DNA of 64,000 bases from JADJPO01 sp963750395 (GCA_963750395.1 CAVVQM010000009.1:186001-250000); one strand, 5' to 3'; positions 52,173-61,450 are shown, counted from the first letter of the stretch. Made by a program: numbers and translations. Notes: generated by a model from the sequence alone, not told the origin.

Positions 52173-52210
52173 TTCTCATATTGAGAAGTTCTCTGCTCCT
52201 CGCTTAGACT
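52173..52210 (+). promoter_or_regulatory. furA-katG promoter with Fur-type operator
   Basis: A perfect palindrome TTCTCA-TAT-TGAGAA (52173-52187) overlaps a -35-like TTGAGA (52181-52186); TAGACT at 52205-52210 fits a -10 box at 18-base spacing. The furA GTG follows 36 bases later. Binding of FurA here would block RNA polymerase, the expected autoregulation of furA-katG. Confidence 0.75.
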
Positions 52211-52246
52211 TGACTCATTCCAGATCACTACAGCAAGCTCGAACCC

Positions 52247-52675
52247 GTGACCGAGCTCGACGCCGAAGCCCTGTTGCGGCGGGCCGCCCTGCGGGTGACC
52301 CGCCCTCGGGTGTCGGTGTTGGCCGCGGTCTACGCCAACCCGCATATCGATACGGACGCGATCGTCCGGATCGTGCGCGACGATCTCGGCGCGGTGTCCA
52401 CCCAGGCGGTCTACGACGTGCTGCGAGCACTCAGCACCGCCGGCCTCGTCCGACGCATCGAACCTGCGGGATCCGTGGCCCGCTACGAGTCACGCGTCGG
52501 GGACAACCACCACCACGTCGTGTGCCGGTCCTGCGGGGCCATCGCCGACGTCGACTGCGCCGTCGGCGAGACGCCCTGTTTGACCGCATCGGACGATCAC
52601 GGCTACGAGATCGAGGAGGCCGAGGTCGTGTACTGGGGTACCTGCCCTTCCTGCGCCACCCCGCAGGACCCCTGA
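52247..52675 (+). CDS. furA: FurA-type peroxide/iron-responsive repressor
   Basis: About 142 residues. Winged helix (LRVTRPRVSVLAAVYANPHI, VSTQAVYDVLRALSTAGLVR) and metal-binding region HHHVVCRSCGAIADVDC with CPSC at the end, which form Fur zinc sites. GTG start at 52247. It lies 72 bases ahead of katG with no terminator between them, the conserved actinobacterial furA-katG pair; it should repress both and be released by peroxide. Confidence 0.93.
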   Translation: MTELDAEALLRRAALRVTRPRVSVLAAVYANPHIDTDAIVRIVRDDLGAVSTQAVYDVLRALSTAGLVRRIEPAGSVARYESRVGDNHHHVVCRSCGAIADVDCAVGETPCLTASDDHGYEIEEAEVVYWGTCPSCATPQDP

Positions 52676-52747
52676 TCCAGCCCCGTGGGCCCACGAGGAA
52701 GAACCGCATCAGCCGAGAACCAGAGCAGCCCGGAGGACCGATCCATC

Positions 52748-54916
52748 ATGGAGAACGAGAGCAAGTGTCCGGTCGCGCACGCCGCCCACGGAGGGTCGTC
52801 CAACCGCGACTGGTGGCCCGATCAGCTGGACGTGAGCGTCCTGCACCGGAATCCGCCAGCAGCCGATCCGAACGGTGAGTCGTTCGACTACGCCGCGGAG
52901 TTCACCAGCCTCGACCTGGCGGCCGTGAAGGCGGACATCACGGCCGTGATGACGGACTCCAAGGACTGGTGGCCGGCCGACTTCGGTCACTACGGGCCCC
53001 TGTTCATCCGGATGGCCTGGCACGCCGCGGGCACCTACAGGATCCACGACGGTCGCGGGGGCGCCGGCGGCGGTCAGCAGCGCTTCGCCCCACTGAACAG
53101 CTGGCCGGACAACGTCAATCTCGACAAGGCCCGGCGTCTGCTGTGGCCGGTCAAGAAGAAGTACGGTCGCAAGCTCTCCTGGGCCGACCTGATGGTCCTG
53201 ACCGGCAACGTCGCGCTGGAGAGCATGGGCCTGCCGACCTTCGGCTTCGGCGGTGGCCGCGAGGACCAGTGGGAGCCCGACGACATGAACTGGGGGTCGG
53301 AGGCCGAGTGGCTCGGCGATGCCCGCTACTCCGGCGACCGCCAGCTGGCCGACCCGCTGGCCGCCGTCCAGATGGGTCTGATCTACGTCAACCCCGAAGG
53401 CCCGAACGGCAACCCGGACCCGATTGCGGCCGCCAAGGACATCCGCGAGACGTTCGCCCGGATGGCGATGAACGACGAGGAGACCGTCGCGCTGATCGCG
53501 GGCGGGCACACCTTCGGCAAGTGCCACGGCGCCGGTGACGCCGCGCTGGTCGGCGTCGAGCCGGAGGCCGGCAGCCTGCAGCAGATGGGTCTGGGCTGGA
53601 AGAGCGCCTTCGGCAGCGGCAAGGGCCGCGACCAGATCGGCAGCGGCCTGGAGGTCACCTGGACCCAGCGGCCCACTGAGTGGTCGAACCTGTTCTTCGA
53701 CAACCTGTTCGGCTTCGAGTGGGAGCTCAGCGAGAGCCCCGCGGGAGCCAAACAGTGGATCGCCAAGGACGCTCCGAGCAACATCCCGGACCCGGAGACC
53801 AACGAGCCGACCCGCAAGCCGACGATGCTCACGACCGACCTGTCGTTGCGCTTCGACCCGATCTACGGTCCGATCTCGAAACGGTTCCACGAGGACCCCG
53901 CCGCGTTCGCGGACGCCTTCACCCGGGCCTGGTACAAGCTGACCCACCGTGACATGGGCCCGGTCAGCCGGTACCTCGGCCCGGAGGTGCCGAGCGAGGA
54001 ACTTCTCTGGCAGGACCCGGTGCCCGCGGTCTCGGGCACGCCGGTCAGCGAGGCGGATGTCGCCGACCTCAAGGCCAGGGTCCTCGACTCGGGACTGACC
54101 GTCGCCCAACTGGTCCGTACGGCCTGGGCCTCGGCCTCGACCTTCCGCGGCACCGACAAGCGGGGTGGGGCGAACGGCGCCCGCCTCCGCCTCGACCCGC
54201 AGAACGGCTGGGACGCGAACAACCCGGCCGCGCTGACCACCGTGCTGAGCACCCTGGAAGGCATCAAGGACGAGTTCAACGCCGCGGGCGGCGCCACCGT
54301 CTCCCTGGCCGACCTGATCGTGCTCGCCGGCGGCGCCGCGATCGAGAAGGCCGCCCGGGACGCCGGGGTCGACGTCCGGGTCCCGTTCTGCCCGGGCCGC
54401 ACGGACGCCTCCCAGGAGCAGACCGACGTCGATACGTTCTCGGTGCTGGAGCCGTCCGCGGACGGCTTCCGCAACTACCTCGGCAAGGGCCAGAGCCCGT
54501 CGCGTCGGGCCGAGAAGCTGCTGGTCGACAAGGCGCAGTTCCTGACCCTGTCCGCTCCCCAGATGACCGTGCTGGTCGGCGGCCTGCGGGTGCTGGGTGC
54601 GAACTACGACGGGTCGGACCACGGCGTGCTCACCGCAACTCCGGGGGTGCTGACGAACGACTTCTTCACCAACATCCTGGACGACTCGACGACGTGGACG
54701 CCGACCACCGAGGCCGAGGAGACGTTCGAGGGTCGTGACGGCTCGGGTGCGGTGCGGTGGACCGGCACCCGGGTCGACCTGGTCTTCGGCTCGCACTCGG
54801 TGCTGCGGGCCCTGGCCGAGGTCTACGGCAGCGACGACGCGAAGGAGAAGTTCGTGGGTGACTTCGTCGCCGCCTGGGACAAGGTCATGATGCTGGACAG
54901 GTTCGACGTGCGCTGA
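52748..54916 (+). CDS. katG: Catalase-peroxidase
   Basis: About 722 residues, two-domain heme enzyme that breaks down hydrogen peroxide. Active-site Arg88, Trp91 and His92 in RMAWHAAGTYRIHDGRGGAG, tyrosine of the Met-Tyr-Trp adduct in IYVNPEGPNGNP, proximal His254 in GGHTFGKCHGAGDAALVG. C-terminal degenerate peroxidase domain ends FVGDFVAAWDKVMMLDRFDV. ATG follows GGAGGACCGATCCATC. Its stop lies two bases from the end of the convergent enolase-family gene. Confidence 0.96.
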   Translation: MENESKCPVAHAAHGGSSNRDWWPDQLDVSVLHRNPPAADPNGESFDYAAEFTSLDLAAVKADITAVMTDSKDWWPADFGHYGPLFIRMAWHAAGTYRIHDGRGGAGGGQQRFAPLNSWPDNVNLDKARRLLWPVKKKYGRKLSWADLMVLTGNVALESMGLPTFGFGGGREDQWEPDDMNWGSEAEWLGDARYSGDRQLADPLAAVQMGLIYVNPEGPNGNPDPIAAAKDIRETFARMAMNDEETVALIAGGHTFGKCHGAGDAALVGVEPEAGSLQQMGLGWKSAFGSGKGRDQIGSGLEVTWTQRPTEWSNLFFDNLFGFEWELSESPAGAKQWIAKDAPSNIPDPETNEPTRKPTMLTTDLSLRFDPIYGPISKRFHEDPAAFADAFTRAWYKLTHRDMGPVSRYLGPEVPSEELLWQDPVPAVSGTPVSEADVADLKARVLDSGLTVAQLVRTAWASASTFRGTDKRGGANGARLRLDPQNGWDANNPAALTTVLSTLEGIKDEFNAAGGATVSLADLIVLAGGAAIEKAARDAGVDVRVPFCPGRTDASQEQTDVDTFSVLEPSADGFRNYLGKGQSPSRRAEKLLVDKAQFLTLSAPQMTVLVGGLRVLGANYDGSDHGVLTATPGVLTNDFFTNILDDSTTWTPTTEAEETFEGRDGSGAVRWTGTRVDLVFGSHSVLRALAEVYGSDDAKEKFVGDFVAAWDKVMMLDRFDVR

Positions 54917-54918
54917 CG

Positions 54919-56046
54919 TCAGCGCCGGATCCAGACCCGTTCCCGTACCAGCGGGTCGAGGACGTCGGGCAGCACGTCGACGCCGAGGCCGGGCCCGGTG
55001 GGGACGTCGATCGTGCCGTCGCGCAACACGAAGGGCTCGGTGATGTCCTGCTCGAAGTAGCGGTCCGACGCCGAGACGTCGCCCGGTAGGACGAACCCCG
55101 GCAGGGCGGCCAGAGCGAGGTTCGCCGCGCGTCCCACCCCGGTCTCGAGCATCCCCCCGCACCACACCGGGACGCCCGCGGCCCGGCAGACATCGTGCAC
55201 GCGGCGAGCCTCCAGGTATCCGCCGACGCGGCCCGGCTTGACGTTGATGATCGAGCAGGCCTTCAACGCGATCGCGTCGGCCGCGGACTTGGCGCTGACG
55301 ATCGACTCGTCCAGGCAGATGGGGGTGCGCAGGGACCGGGCGAGTTCGGCGTGCTCGGTGAGATCGTCGTCGGCCAGAGGCTGCTCGATGAGCAGCAGTT
55401 CATACGCGTCGAGCCGCGCGAGGTGCGACGCGTCGGCCAGCGTATAGGCGGTGTTGGCGTCGACCTGCATCATCACGCCGAACCCGAACCGTTCCCGGAC
55501 CGCCGCGACCGGTTCGACGTCCCACCCGGGCATGATCTTCAACTTGACCCGCGCATATCCGGCCGCCAGGTGCTCCCCGACGACGTCCAGCAACGCCTCG
55601 ACGCTCGGCTGGATGCCGATGGACACCCCGGGGGTCACCCGATCGCGCTCGGCACCGAGGTAGTCGGCGAGCGACATCCCGGCCGAGCGCAGTTCGGCGT
55701 CCAGGATCGCCAGTTCCAGGGCGGACTTGGCCATCCGCTGGCCCTTGAACCGGGCCAGCCGCCGGCCCACCCGGGCGGCGCGGATCGACTGGTCCGCCAG
55801 GACGGCCGGGATCAGGTGATCGCGCAGGACCAGCAGCGCCGCGTCGTTGAACTCCTCGGAGTAGACCGGGGCCGACATCGCCACGCACTCGCCCCAGCCC
55901 TCGGCGTCGTCCCGGACCGCTCGCAGCAGGATCACGTCCCGCTCCGTCGAGACCCCGAACGAGGTCTCGAACGGCGCGCGCAGCGGCATGTCGATCCTGA
56001 CGATCTCGATGCCCACCAGTGGCCCGTCCGTCGATGTGGCCCTCAC
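54919..56046 (-). CDS. Enolase-superfamily N-succinylamino acid racemase / o-succinylbenzoate synthase
   Basis: About 375 residues. MenC-type 2 branch: PLRAPFETSFGVSTERDVIL, VAMSAPVYSEEFNDAALLVL, VKLKIMPGWDVEPVAAVRER (catalytic KxK lysines), metal ligands in VDANTAYTLADASHLA, LIEQPLADDD and CLDESIVSAKSA, and INVKPGRVGGYLEARR. In this branch OSBS and N-succinylamino acid racemase (NSAR) activities cannot be told apart by sequence. The GTG overlaps the stop of a GNAT gene, and no other men genes are near, which favours the racemase role with the succinyltransferase (as in Geobacillus). Confidence 0.85.
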   Translation of the reverse strand: MRATSTDGPLVGIEIVRIDMPLRAPFETSFGVSTERDVILLRAVRDDAEGWGECVAMSAPVYSEEFNDAALLVLRDHLIPAVLADQSIRAARVGRRLARFKGQRMAKSALELAILDAELRSAGMSLADYLGAERDRVTPGVSIGIQPSVEALLDVVGEHLAAGYARVKLKIMPGWDVEPVAAVRERFGFGVMMQVDANTAYTLADASHLARLDAYELLLIEQPLADDDLTEHAELARSLRTPICLDESIVSAKSAADAIALKACSIINVKPGRVGGYLEARRVHDVCRAAGVPVWCGGMLETGVGRAANLALAALPGFVLPGDVSASDRYFEQDITEPFVLRDGTIDVPTGPGLGVDVLPDVLDPLVRERVWIRR

Positions 56047-56873
56047 GACTGCTCCTCTGTTCGCTGCATGACGTAGAACCCGTCCCGGAGGACGCCGGAC
56101 ACCCGCCAGCCCGCATCGAGCAGACCCCCCAGAATCTCTCGGACGGCCAGGCGCCAGCCACGGGCCAGGTCCGGGTCGGTGCGGCGCATGGCCTCGATGT
56201 CGTGGGGCACGGCGACCAGGCGCAGATCGGGCCGGGTGGGCAGACCCATCACCGGGGCACCGGCCGGGTCGGCCCTCAGCGCCATGGCGTCCGGATCGAG
56301 ATCCGGCGAACCGGCCGCGAGTGGGGACAGGGGGCCCTGGCACAGGGCGACGACGGCCGGATCACGCAGATCCCAGCGCACGGCGAGCCGGTCGGTGGGT
56401 TGACCCGCGTTGAGCTCGTCCGTCATCTCGCCGTAGAAGTCGATCAGATACTCCACCGGCAACGCACCGAGGCGGGCCGCGTTGAAGTACGCGTTGCGGC
56501 GGATCAGCGGATCGTAGGTCCAGGTGATCACCTCGATGCCGCGCTGCAGCGCCCAATCGCGTTGGTGCAGTTTCAGCGCGCGGCCCACGTGACGACCGAC
56601 CAGGTCAGGGACCACCCCGGTGATGTGGGAGTGCAGGCTCAGATCGCCGTGCAGTCCGAGGAACCCGTAGGACACCCCGACGGGCCGCTCGCCGTCGCGG
56701 GCCAGGACGCAGTAGTTGCCCGCGTGGGTCGTCGCCCGCAGCACGGCGAGGGAGACCGGGCGTTCCCCGGGTGGGGGTCGCCAGATCTGATCGATGACCT
56801 CGAGCGCGACCCGCAGGTCGGCAAGGCCCTCCACCGGCTGGATCCGCAGGCCGGGGAGCGGTCGAGTGGTCAA
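56043..56873 (-). CDS. GNAT acetyl/succinyltransferase paired with NSAR
   Basis: About 276 residues, larger than a basic GNAT. Core: GNYCVLARDGERPVGVSYGF, HSHITGVVPDLVGRHVGRAL (CoA-binding motif A) and RDWALQRGIEVITWTYDPLI, RRNAYFNAARLGALPVEYLI; C-terminal extension of about 100 residues. In Geobacillus kaustophilus a GNAT enzyme N-succinylates D-amino acids for an adjacent NSAR; this gene would be that partner. Start TTG at 56873 is weak and an internal start is possible. Confidence 0.78.
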   Translation of the reverse strand: MTTRPLPGLRIQPVEGLADLRVALEVIDQIWRPPPGERPVSLAVLRATTHAGNYCVLARDGERPVGVSYGFLGLHGDLSLHSHITGVVPDLVGRHVGRALKLHQRDWALQRGIEVITWTYDPLIRRNAYFNAARLGALPVEYLIDFYGEMTDELNAGQPTDRLAVRWDLRDPAVVALCQGPLSPLAAGSPDLDPDAMALRADPAGAPVMGLPTRPDLRLVAVPHDIEAMRRTDPDLARGWRLAVREILGGLLDAGWRVSGVLRDGFYVMQRTEEQS

Positions 56874-57225
56874 CGGGTCAGATCCTTCAGGAGGCGGGGG
56901 TCATGTCGGCCAGTATGCCGACGGGACGACCGACCCCGTGGGGCCCGGGCCGCGTTGGTGTTCGGCCGAGCGGATGACGCAGGCACCTCGGCGACAGGAG
57001 CCGGCGATGAACCAGCCACGGTCGGGTGTCCCTGCCCGACTGCGTCGGTGCTCGATCGGCTGGTGCACGGGTGGGCCAAAGTAGCGGAAGGGTCTCGCCC
57101 AGGTCTCGCCCTGACGGGACGGCTGGCCTAGGGTGTCCTCGGAAGGCTTCGCGCCGCTGGGCTCCTGTTGTTACCACGAGGCCGAGGTGGCTCGCGTAGT
57201 GTCCACCGGTTCAAAGGAGACTCAA
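56874..57225. other. Gene-free gap upstream of the PTS genes
   Basis: 352 bases between the divergent GNAT and mtlA genes. Short open frames exist but have no similarity or ribosome sites. It must hold the promoters of both units. Just before mtlA is an AAAGGAGA ribosome site at 57213-57220. No repeat, riboswitch or strong palindrome was recognised. Confidence 0.6.
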
Positions 57226-58771
57226 GTGGCTGAGGTCGGATCGAAGTCAACGACGAGTAGCGCACGCGTACAAGTGCAGCGGTTCGGCACGTTCCTCTCG
57301 GGAATGATCATGCCGAACATCGCCGCCTTCATCGCATGGGGTTTCATCACGGCGTTCTTCATCGAGACGGGGTGGACCCCCGTCGGTCAGCTTGGTGGGT
57401 TCGGCGAGAACGCTGACGGAGAGCCATACATCGGCCTCGTCGGCCCCATGATCCGATACATGATTGCCGTTGCTCATCGCCATGCAGGGCGGACGCATGG
57501 TGTACGGCGTCCGCGGCGGCGTGGTGGCCGTCATCGCCACCATGGGCGTGATCGTGAGCACCCCCCAGCCGATGTTCCTCGGGGCCATGATCATGGCTCC
57601 GCTGGCGGCCTGGTTGATGAAGAAGATCGACGAGCTGTGGGACGGCAAGATCCGGCCCGGCTTCGAGATGCTGGTGAACAACTTCTCCGCCGGAATCGCC
57701 GGCGCCGTGTTGGCGGTCCTCGGGTACTTCGTCTTCGGTCCGATCGTGGACGCCATCTCCAGGGTCCTGGGCAACGGCGTGGACTGGCTCGTCGCCAACA
57801 ATGTGCTGCCGCTGGCCAGCCTGATCATCGAGCCCGCGAAGGTGCTGTTCCTCAACAACGCCATCAACCACGGCGTGCTGACCCCGCTGGGCGTGAACCA
57901 GGCGACCGAGACCGGCAAGTCGATCCTGTTCCTGCTGGAGGCGAACCCCGGACCGGGTCTCGGACTGCTGCTGGCCTACACGGTCTTCGGGACCGGGCTG
58001 GCGAAGGGCTCCGCCCCGGGCGCGATCATCATCCACTTCTTCGGTGGAATCCACGAGATCTACTTCCCCTTCGTGCTGATGAAGCCGATCCTCCTGCTGG
58101 CCACGATCGCCGGTGGAATGGTCGGGATCCTGACGCTGACGATCTTCGGTGCCGGGCTGCGGGCACCTGCCGCACCCGGGTCGATCCTCGCCGTGTACGC
58201 GCAGACCCCGTCGGATAGCTTCATCGGTGTCACCCTGGCCGTACTCTTTGCGGCGGCGACGTCGTTCCTCGTGGCGTCGGTGATCCTGCGGGCCAGCCGC
58301 GGCAGCATGCAGGGCGGCGACATGGCCGCGGCCACCGCCTCGATGGAGTCGATGAAGGGCAAGAAGAGCTCCGTCGGCGGAGTGCTGACCGGTGTCGACG
58401 AGGAGCGCGAGAGGGCCGCGGAGGAAGCGGAGGAGGCCCACGAGGCCAGGTCCCGCATGACCCCGATCCACAGCATCGTGTTCGCCTGCGACGCCGGGAT
58501 GGGCTCCAGCGCGATGGGAGCATCCGTGCTCAGGAACAAGATCAAGAAGGCCGGCTTCGCCGACGTCACAGTGGTCAACGAGGCGATCGCCAATCTGCAG
58601 GACAACGTCGACCTGATCGTCACCCACCAGGATCTGACGGATCGGGCGCAGCTCATGGCGCCGAGCGCTCAGCATGTCTCCGTCGACAACTTCATGAACA
58701 GCCCGAAGTACGACTCGATCGTCGAGGAGTTGAAGAGGACGAACAAGCAGGGCAGCACGTCGTCGGGCTGA
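57226..58771 (+). pseudogene. mtlA: PTS mannitol-type EIICB, one frameshift
   Basis: Reconstructed length about 515 residues. First frame: QRFGTFLSGMIMPNIAAFIA, WGFITAFFIETGWTP, VGPMIRYM. One extra A at about 57463 then shifts into LPLLIAMQGGRMVYGVRGGV, PMFLGAMIMAPLAAWLMKKI, NNAINHGVLTPLGVNQATET, PGAIIIHFFGGIHEIYFPFV (EIIC). The C-terminal EIIB domain has the phospho-cysteine in FACDAGMGSSAMGASVLRNK. It imports a hexitol, most likely mannitol, and phosphorylates it. GTG at 57226. Followed by EIIA. Confidence 0.9.
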
Positions 58772-58850
58772 CCCCTGGGGAGGCGCGGTTCACGCTCGGC
58801 ACCTCGTTCTGAATGGAAGACCATCTCTGAGAAAGCAGGGTTAGTTCACC

Positions 58851-59288
58851 ATGAGCGACATATTGACGCTCGCACAGATCAAGGTGCCGGGCACCGCCGC
58901 CAGCAAGGAAGAAGCCATCCAGGAGGCCGGCCAGATCCTGGTGGACGCGGGAGCGGTCAGTCCTGCCTATGTGGATGCCATGTTCGAGCGAGAGAAGTCC
59001 GTCTCGACCTACATGGGCAACTACTTGGCCATCCCGCACGGCACCAACGAGGCGAAGGACGCCATCAGCAAGTCCGCGTTGTCGGTCATCCGATATGACG
59101 ATCCGATCGACTGGGACGGCAACGAGGTGCGGTTCGCGGTGGGGATCGCCGGCGTGAACAACAGCCATCTGGAGATCCTCGGGAAGATCGCCGTGATCTT
59201 CGCTGACAGCGATGAGGTCGACAAGCTGATCGCCGCCGGGTCGGCTGAAGAGGTGTACGAGATCCTCCACGCCGTCAACGAGGAATAA
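58851..59288 (+). CDS. mtlF: PTS mannitol EIIA
   Basis: About 145 residues. EIIA-Man/Fru fold: KEEAIQEAGQILVDAGAVSP, VDAMFEREKSVSTYMGNYLA and the phospho-histidine in IPHGTNEAKDAI; C-terminal LGKIAVIFADSDEVDKLI. Transfers phosphate from HPr to the EIIB domain of the adjacent gene. ATG at 58851, with a purine-rich AAAGCAGGGT before it. A weak hairpin (GCCTCGT/ACGAGGC, 59290-59316) follows. Confidence 0.93.
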   Translation: MSDILTLAQIKVPGTAASKEEAIQEAGQILVDAGAVSPAYVDAMFEREKSVSTYMGNYLAIPHGTNEAKDAISKSALSVIRYDDPIDWDGNEVRFAVGIAGVNNSHLEILGKIAVIFADSDEVDKLIAAGSAEEVYEILHAVNEE

Positions 59289-59332
59289 CGCCTCGTACGC
59301 ACGATCCCGACGAGGCGTCGAGAACGACCGGT

Positions 59333-59504
59333 GGGTGCGCAGGCTGTCCAAGGTCACCCTCAAGACCCGCGAGGCCGCCGCCGAGGCGGCCCTCGGTGCG
59401 CCGGATCCGATGGCCGGCCGCGCCGCAAGGAGCGGGCGTGGGTGCAGCCGTGGCGCCCGGAACAGATCGCGGACCGGCTGCCCATCACCTCGCAACAGCG
59501 GTAA
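59333..59504 (+). pseudogene. Possible transposase remnant
   Basis: In the 330-base gap, one frame ends RKERAWVQPWRPEQIADRLP, which resembles the W-x-PEQIAxRL motif of IS30-family transposases, then stops at 59502. No start, DDE motif or inverted repeats are seen, so at most a decayed fragment. Supports gene gain at this site but is weak. Confidence 0.3.
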
Positions 59505-59618
59505 TCAGCGATAGACTCAACGCGCAGGTCAGGGGCGATCAGCCTCGGGAGATCAGCCTCCGACCAGTGGCCTTGGTAATGTCCCTGGGGGCTCTAGGCA
59601 CCTAAACACGGAGGAGCC

Positions 59619-61355
59619 ATGACATCAAAGTACGACCGGTACCGCGCGGCCGATCTCGACGTGCCAGAAGAAAGCTGGGCCTGGAACATATACGGCGCGG
59701 GCGAAGAGAACATGGGCAAGGATGATCAACCCGAATTGCTGCCCATCCCCCAACCCAATGCCGACCAAATGCTGGTTCGCATCGACAGTGTGGGACTCTG
59801 CTTCTCCGATGTCAAGATCCTCCGCGCGGGCGGCAGCCACCCGAAGCTCTACAATCGCGATCTGTCCAAGGAGCCCACCCGACTGGGGCACGAGGTCAGC
59901 CTCACGGTCATCGAAGTCGGAGACAACCTCAAAGACCGGTATCACGCCGGCCAGCGGCTGGCCGTGCAGCCCGATATCTATCAAGATGGCAAGAGCACGG
60001 CCTACGGCTACACCATTCCCGGCGGACTGATCCAGTACCACCTGATGGGCTCGGAAATGCTCGACACCGACGATGGTGCCTGCCTGCTGCCCATCCCTGA
60101 GACGATGGGGTATGCCGAGGCCTCCACGCTGGAGCCTTGGGGTTGCGTGATGGCGGCCTATACCCAACGTCGCCGTTTGGAACCCAAGACCGGCGGGATC
60201 ATGTGGATCATTGGCCGGCCCGGAGATGAGCGGGAATACCTCTTCTCCTCTGGTCTGGACGCCCCGGCCACCATTGTGATGACCGACGTGCCCGCCTCGG
60301 TGGAAAAGCTGGTGGAGCAGACCTCGGCCAGGAAGATCGTGCGCAACGGCGTCGGCACCGATGACTACCAAGCTCTGGTGGACGAGCTGACTGACGGCGC
60401 CGGCTTTGACGACATTGTCATGCTCGATCCCCGTTCCGCGGCAACGGTGGGTGCCGTGGCCAAGCACATTGCCCGGCGGGGCACCCTCAACCTGGTGGGC
60501 AAGACCGCCCTGGACGGCTTGGTGGACACCGACGTGGGCCGCCTGCACTACGACTACACCGCCTATCTCGGCGGCCAGGGACCGGATATCGCCGCCTCCT
60601 ATGGAGAGGCGCGCAACCGCTGTGATCTGCGTTCAAGGGGCACCACCGTCTTCGTGGGAGCCGGCGGCCCCATGGGGTTGATGCATGTCCAGAGGGCCAT
60701 TCAACAGCCCGACGGCCCCAGCAAGATTGTCGCCACGGAAATGAGCGATGAACGCCTGAAGAGCCTCGAGGATCGTCTGGCCCATCTGGCGGAGAGCAAC
60801 GACTGCGAGTTGTTCACCTTCAATTCCCAGACCGCGGACCAATCCCTTCACGATTTCGTCATGGGGATCACCGACAACCAGGGGGCCGACGATGTGGTGG
60901 TCAGTGTCCCCATCTCCGCTGTGATGGCCGAGGCCGACACACTGATGAATCCCGACGGCATGCTGGTCTTCTTCGCCGGTGTCCCCAACGGCACCCTGGC
61001 GCCGTTGAACCTGAGCGCGGTGTACCTGAACAATGCCCAATACACAGGGACGTCAGGATTGACCATCCACGATCAGCAGCAGGTGGTGGACCTGGCCAAC
61101 CAGGGTGATCTCTCTCCGGGATCCATCGTGGGCGCCGTCGGCGGCATGCGGGCGGCCAAGGATGGCCTCCAGGCCCTGGTCGACGGCAGCTACTCCGGGA
61201 AGGTCCTGATCTTCCCCCAGATCCACGACCTCCCCCTGATGGGGCTCAATGACCTGGAAGAGAAACTGCCGAATGTCGCCGAGAAACTGGGACCTGGCGA
61301 TACATGGAACGACGAGGCGGAAAAGGCGCTCTTCGATAGTCAGTTGAGCGGTTAA
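59619..61355 (+). CDS. Zinc-type alcohol/polyol-phosphate dehydrogenase with two Rossmann units
   Basis: 578 residues, against 340-410 for most medium-chain dehydrogenases. Residues 35-190: GroES-like catalytic domain with Cys61 (GLCFSDVK), His91-Glu92 (RLGHEV) and Glu172 (LEPWGCV) as zinc ligands; no structural-zinc cysteine cluster. Residues 193-298 look like a Rossmann unit lacking the Gly motif (WIIGRPGDE, IVMLDPRSAATVGAVAKHIA). Residues 340-470 form a second with GAGGPMG (347-353). GC content is visibly lower than the neighbours. After a PTS with no MtlD, it likely oxidises the hexitol phosphate. ATG after GGAGGAGCC. Confidence 0.8.
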   Translation: MTSKYDRYRAADLDVPEESWAWNIYGAGEENMGKDDQPELLPIPQPNADQMLVRIDSVGLCFSDVKILRAGGSHPKLYNRDLSKEPTRLGHEVSLTVIEVGDNLKDRYHAGQRLAVQPDIYQDGKSTAYGYTIPGGLIQYHLMGSEMLDTDDGACLLPIPETMGYAEASTLEPWGCVMAAYTQRRRLEPKTGGIMWIIGRPGDEREYLFSSGLDAPATIVMTDVPASVEKLVEQTSARKIVRNGVGTDDYQALVDELTDGAGFDDIVMLDPRSAATVGAVAKHIARRGTLNLVGKTALDGLVDTDVGRLHYDYTAYLGGQGPDIAASYGEARNRCDLRSRGTTVFVGAGGPMGLMHVQRAIQQPDGPSKIVATEMSDERLKSLEDRLAHLAESNDCELFTFNSQTADQSLHDFVMGITDNQGADDVVVSVPISAVMAEADTLMNPDGMLVFFAGVPNGTLAPLNLSAVYLNNAQYTGTSGLTIHDQQQVVDLANQGDLSPGSIVGAVGGMRAAKDGLQALVDGSYSGKVLIFPQIHDLPLMGLNDLEEKLPNVAEKLGPGDTWNDEAEKALFDSQLSG

Positions 61356-61395
61356 GGTCACCGTCGAGCCCTGACGACGCTGGGGTCGCCGAACA

Positions 61396-61450
61396 AGAGT
61401 CATGATGCTGGCCCGGTCCGACAGTCGGACCGGGCCAGCATCGTGACTCT
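61396..61450 (+). terminator. Rho-independent terminator after the dehydrogenase
   Basis: A 26-base inverted repeat (61396-61421 against 61425-61450, one mismatch) with a three-base CAG loop, followed by TTT. Arms contain GATGCTGGCCCGGTCCGA and its complement. It is 40 bases past the dehydrogenase stop and 45 bases from the convergent subtilase stop, so it may serve both strands. Confidence 0.9.

Noticed and set aside
52709..55165. 818-codon frame antisense to katG
   Set aside because: Complete antisense of katG with no recognisable domain.
57007..57084. Small ORF in the gap upstream of mtlA
   Set aside because: No ribosome site, no similarity, and composition like non-coding spacer.
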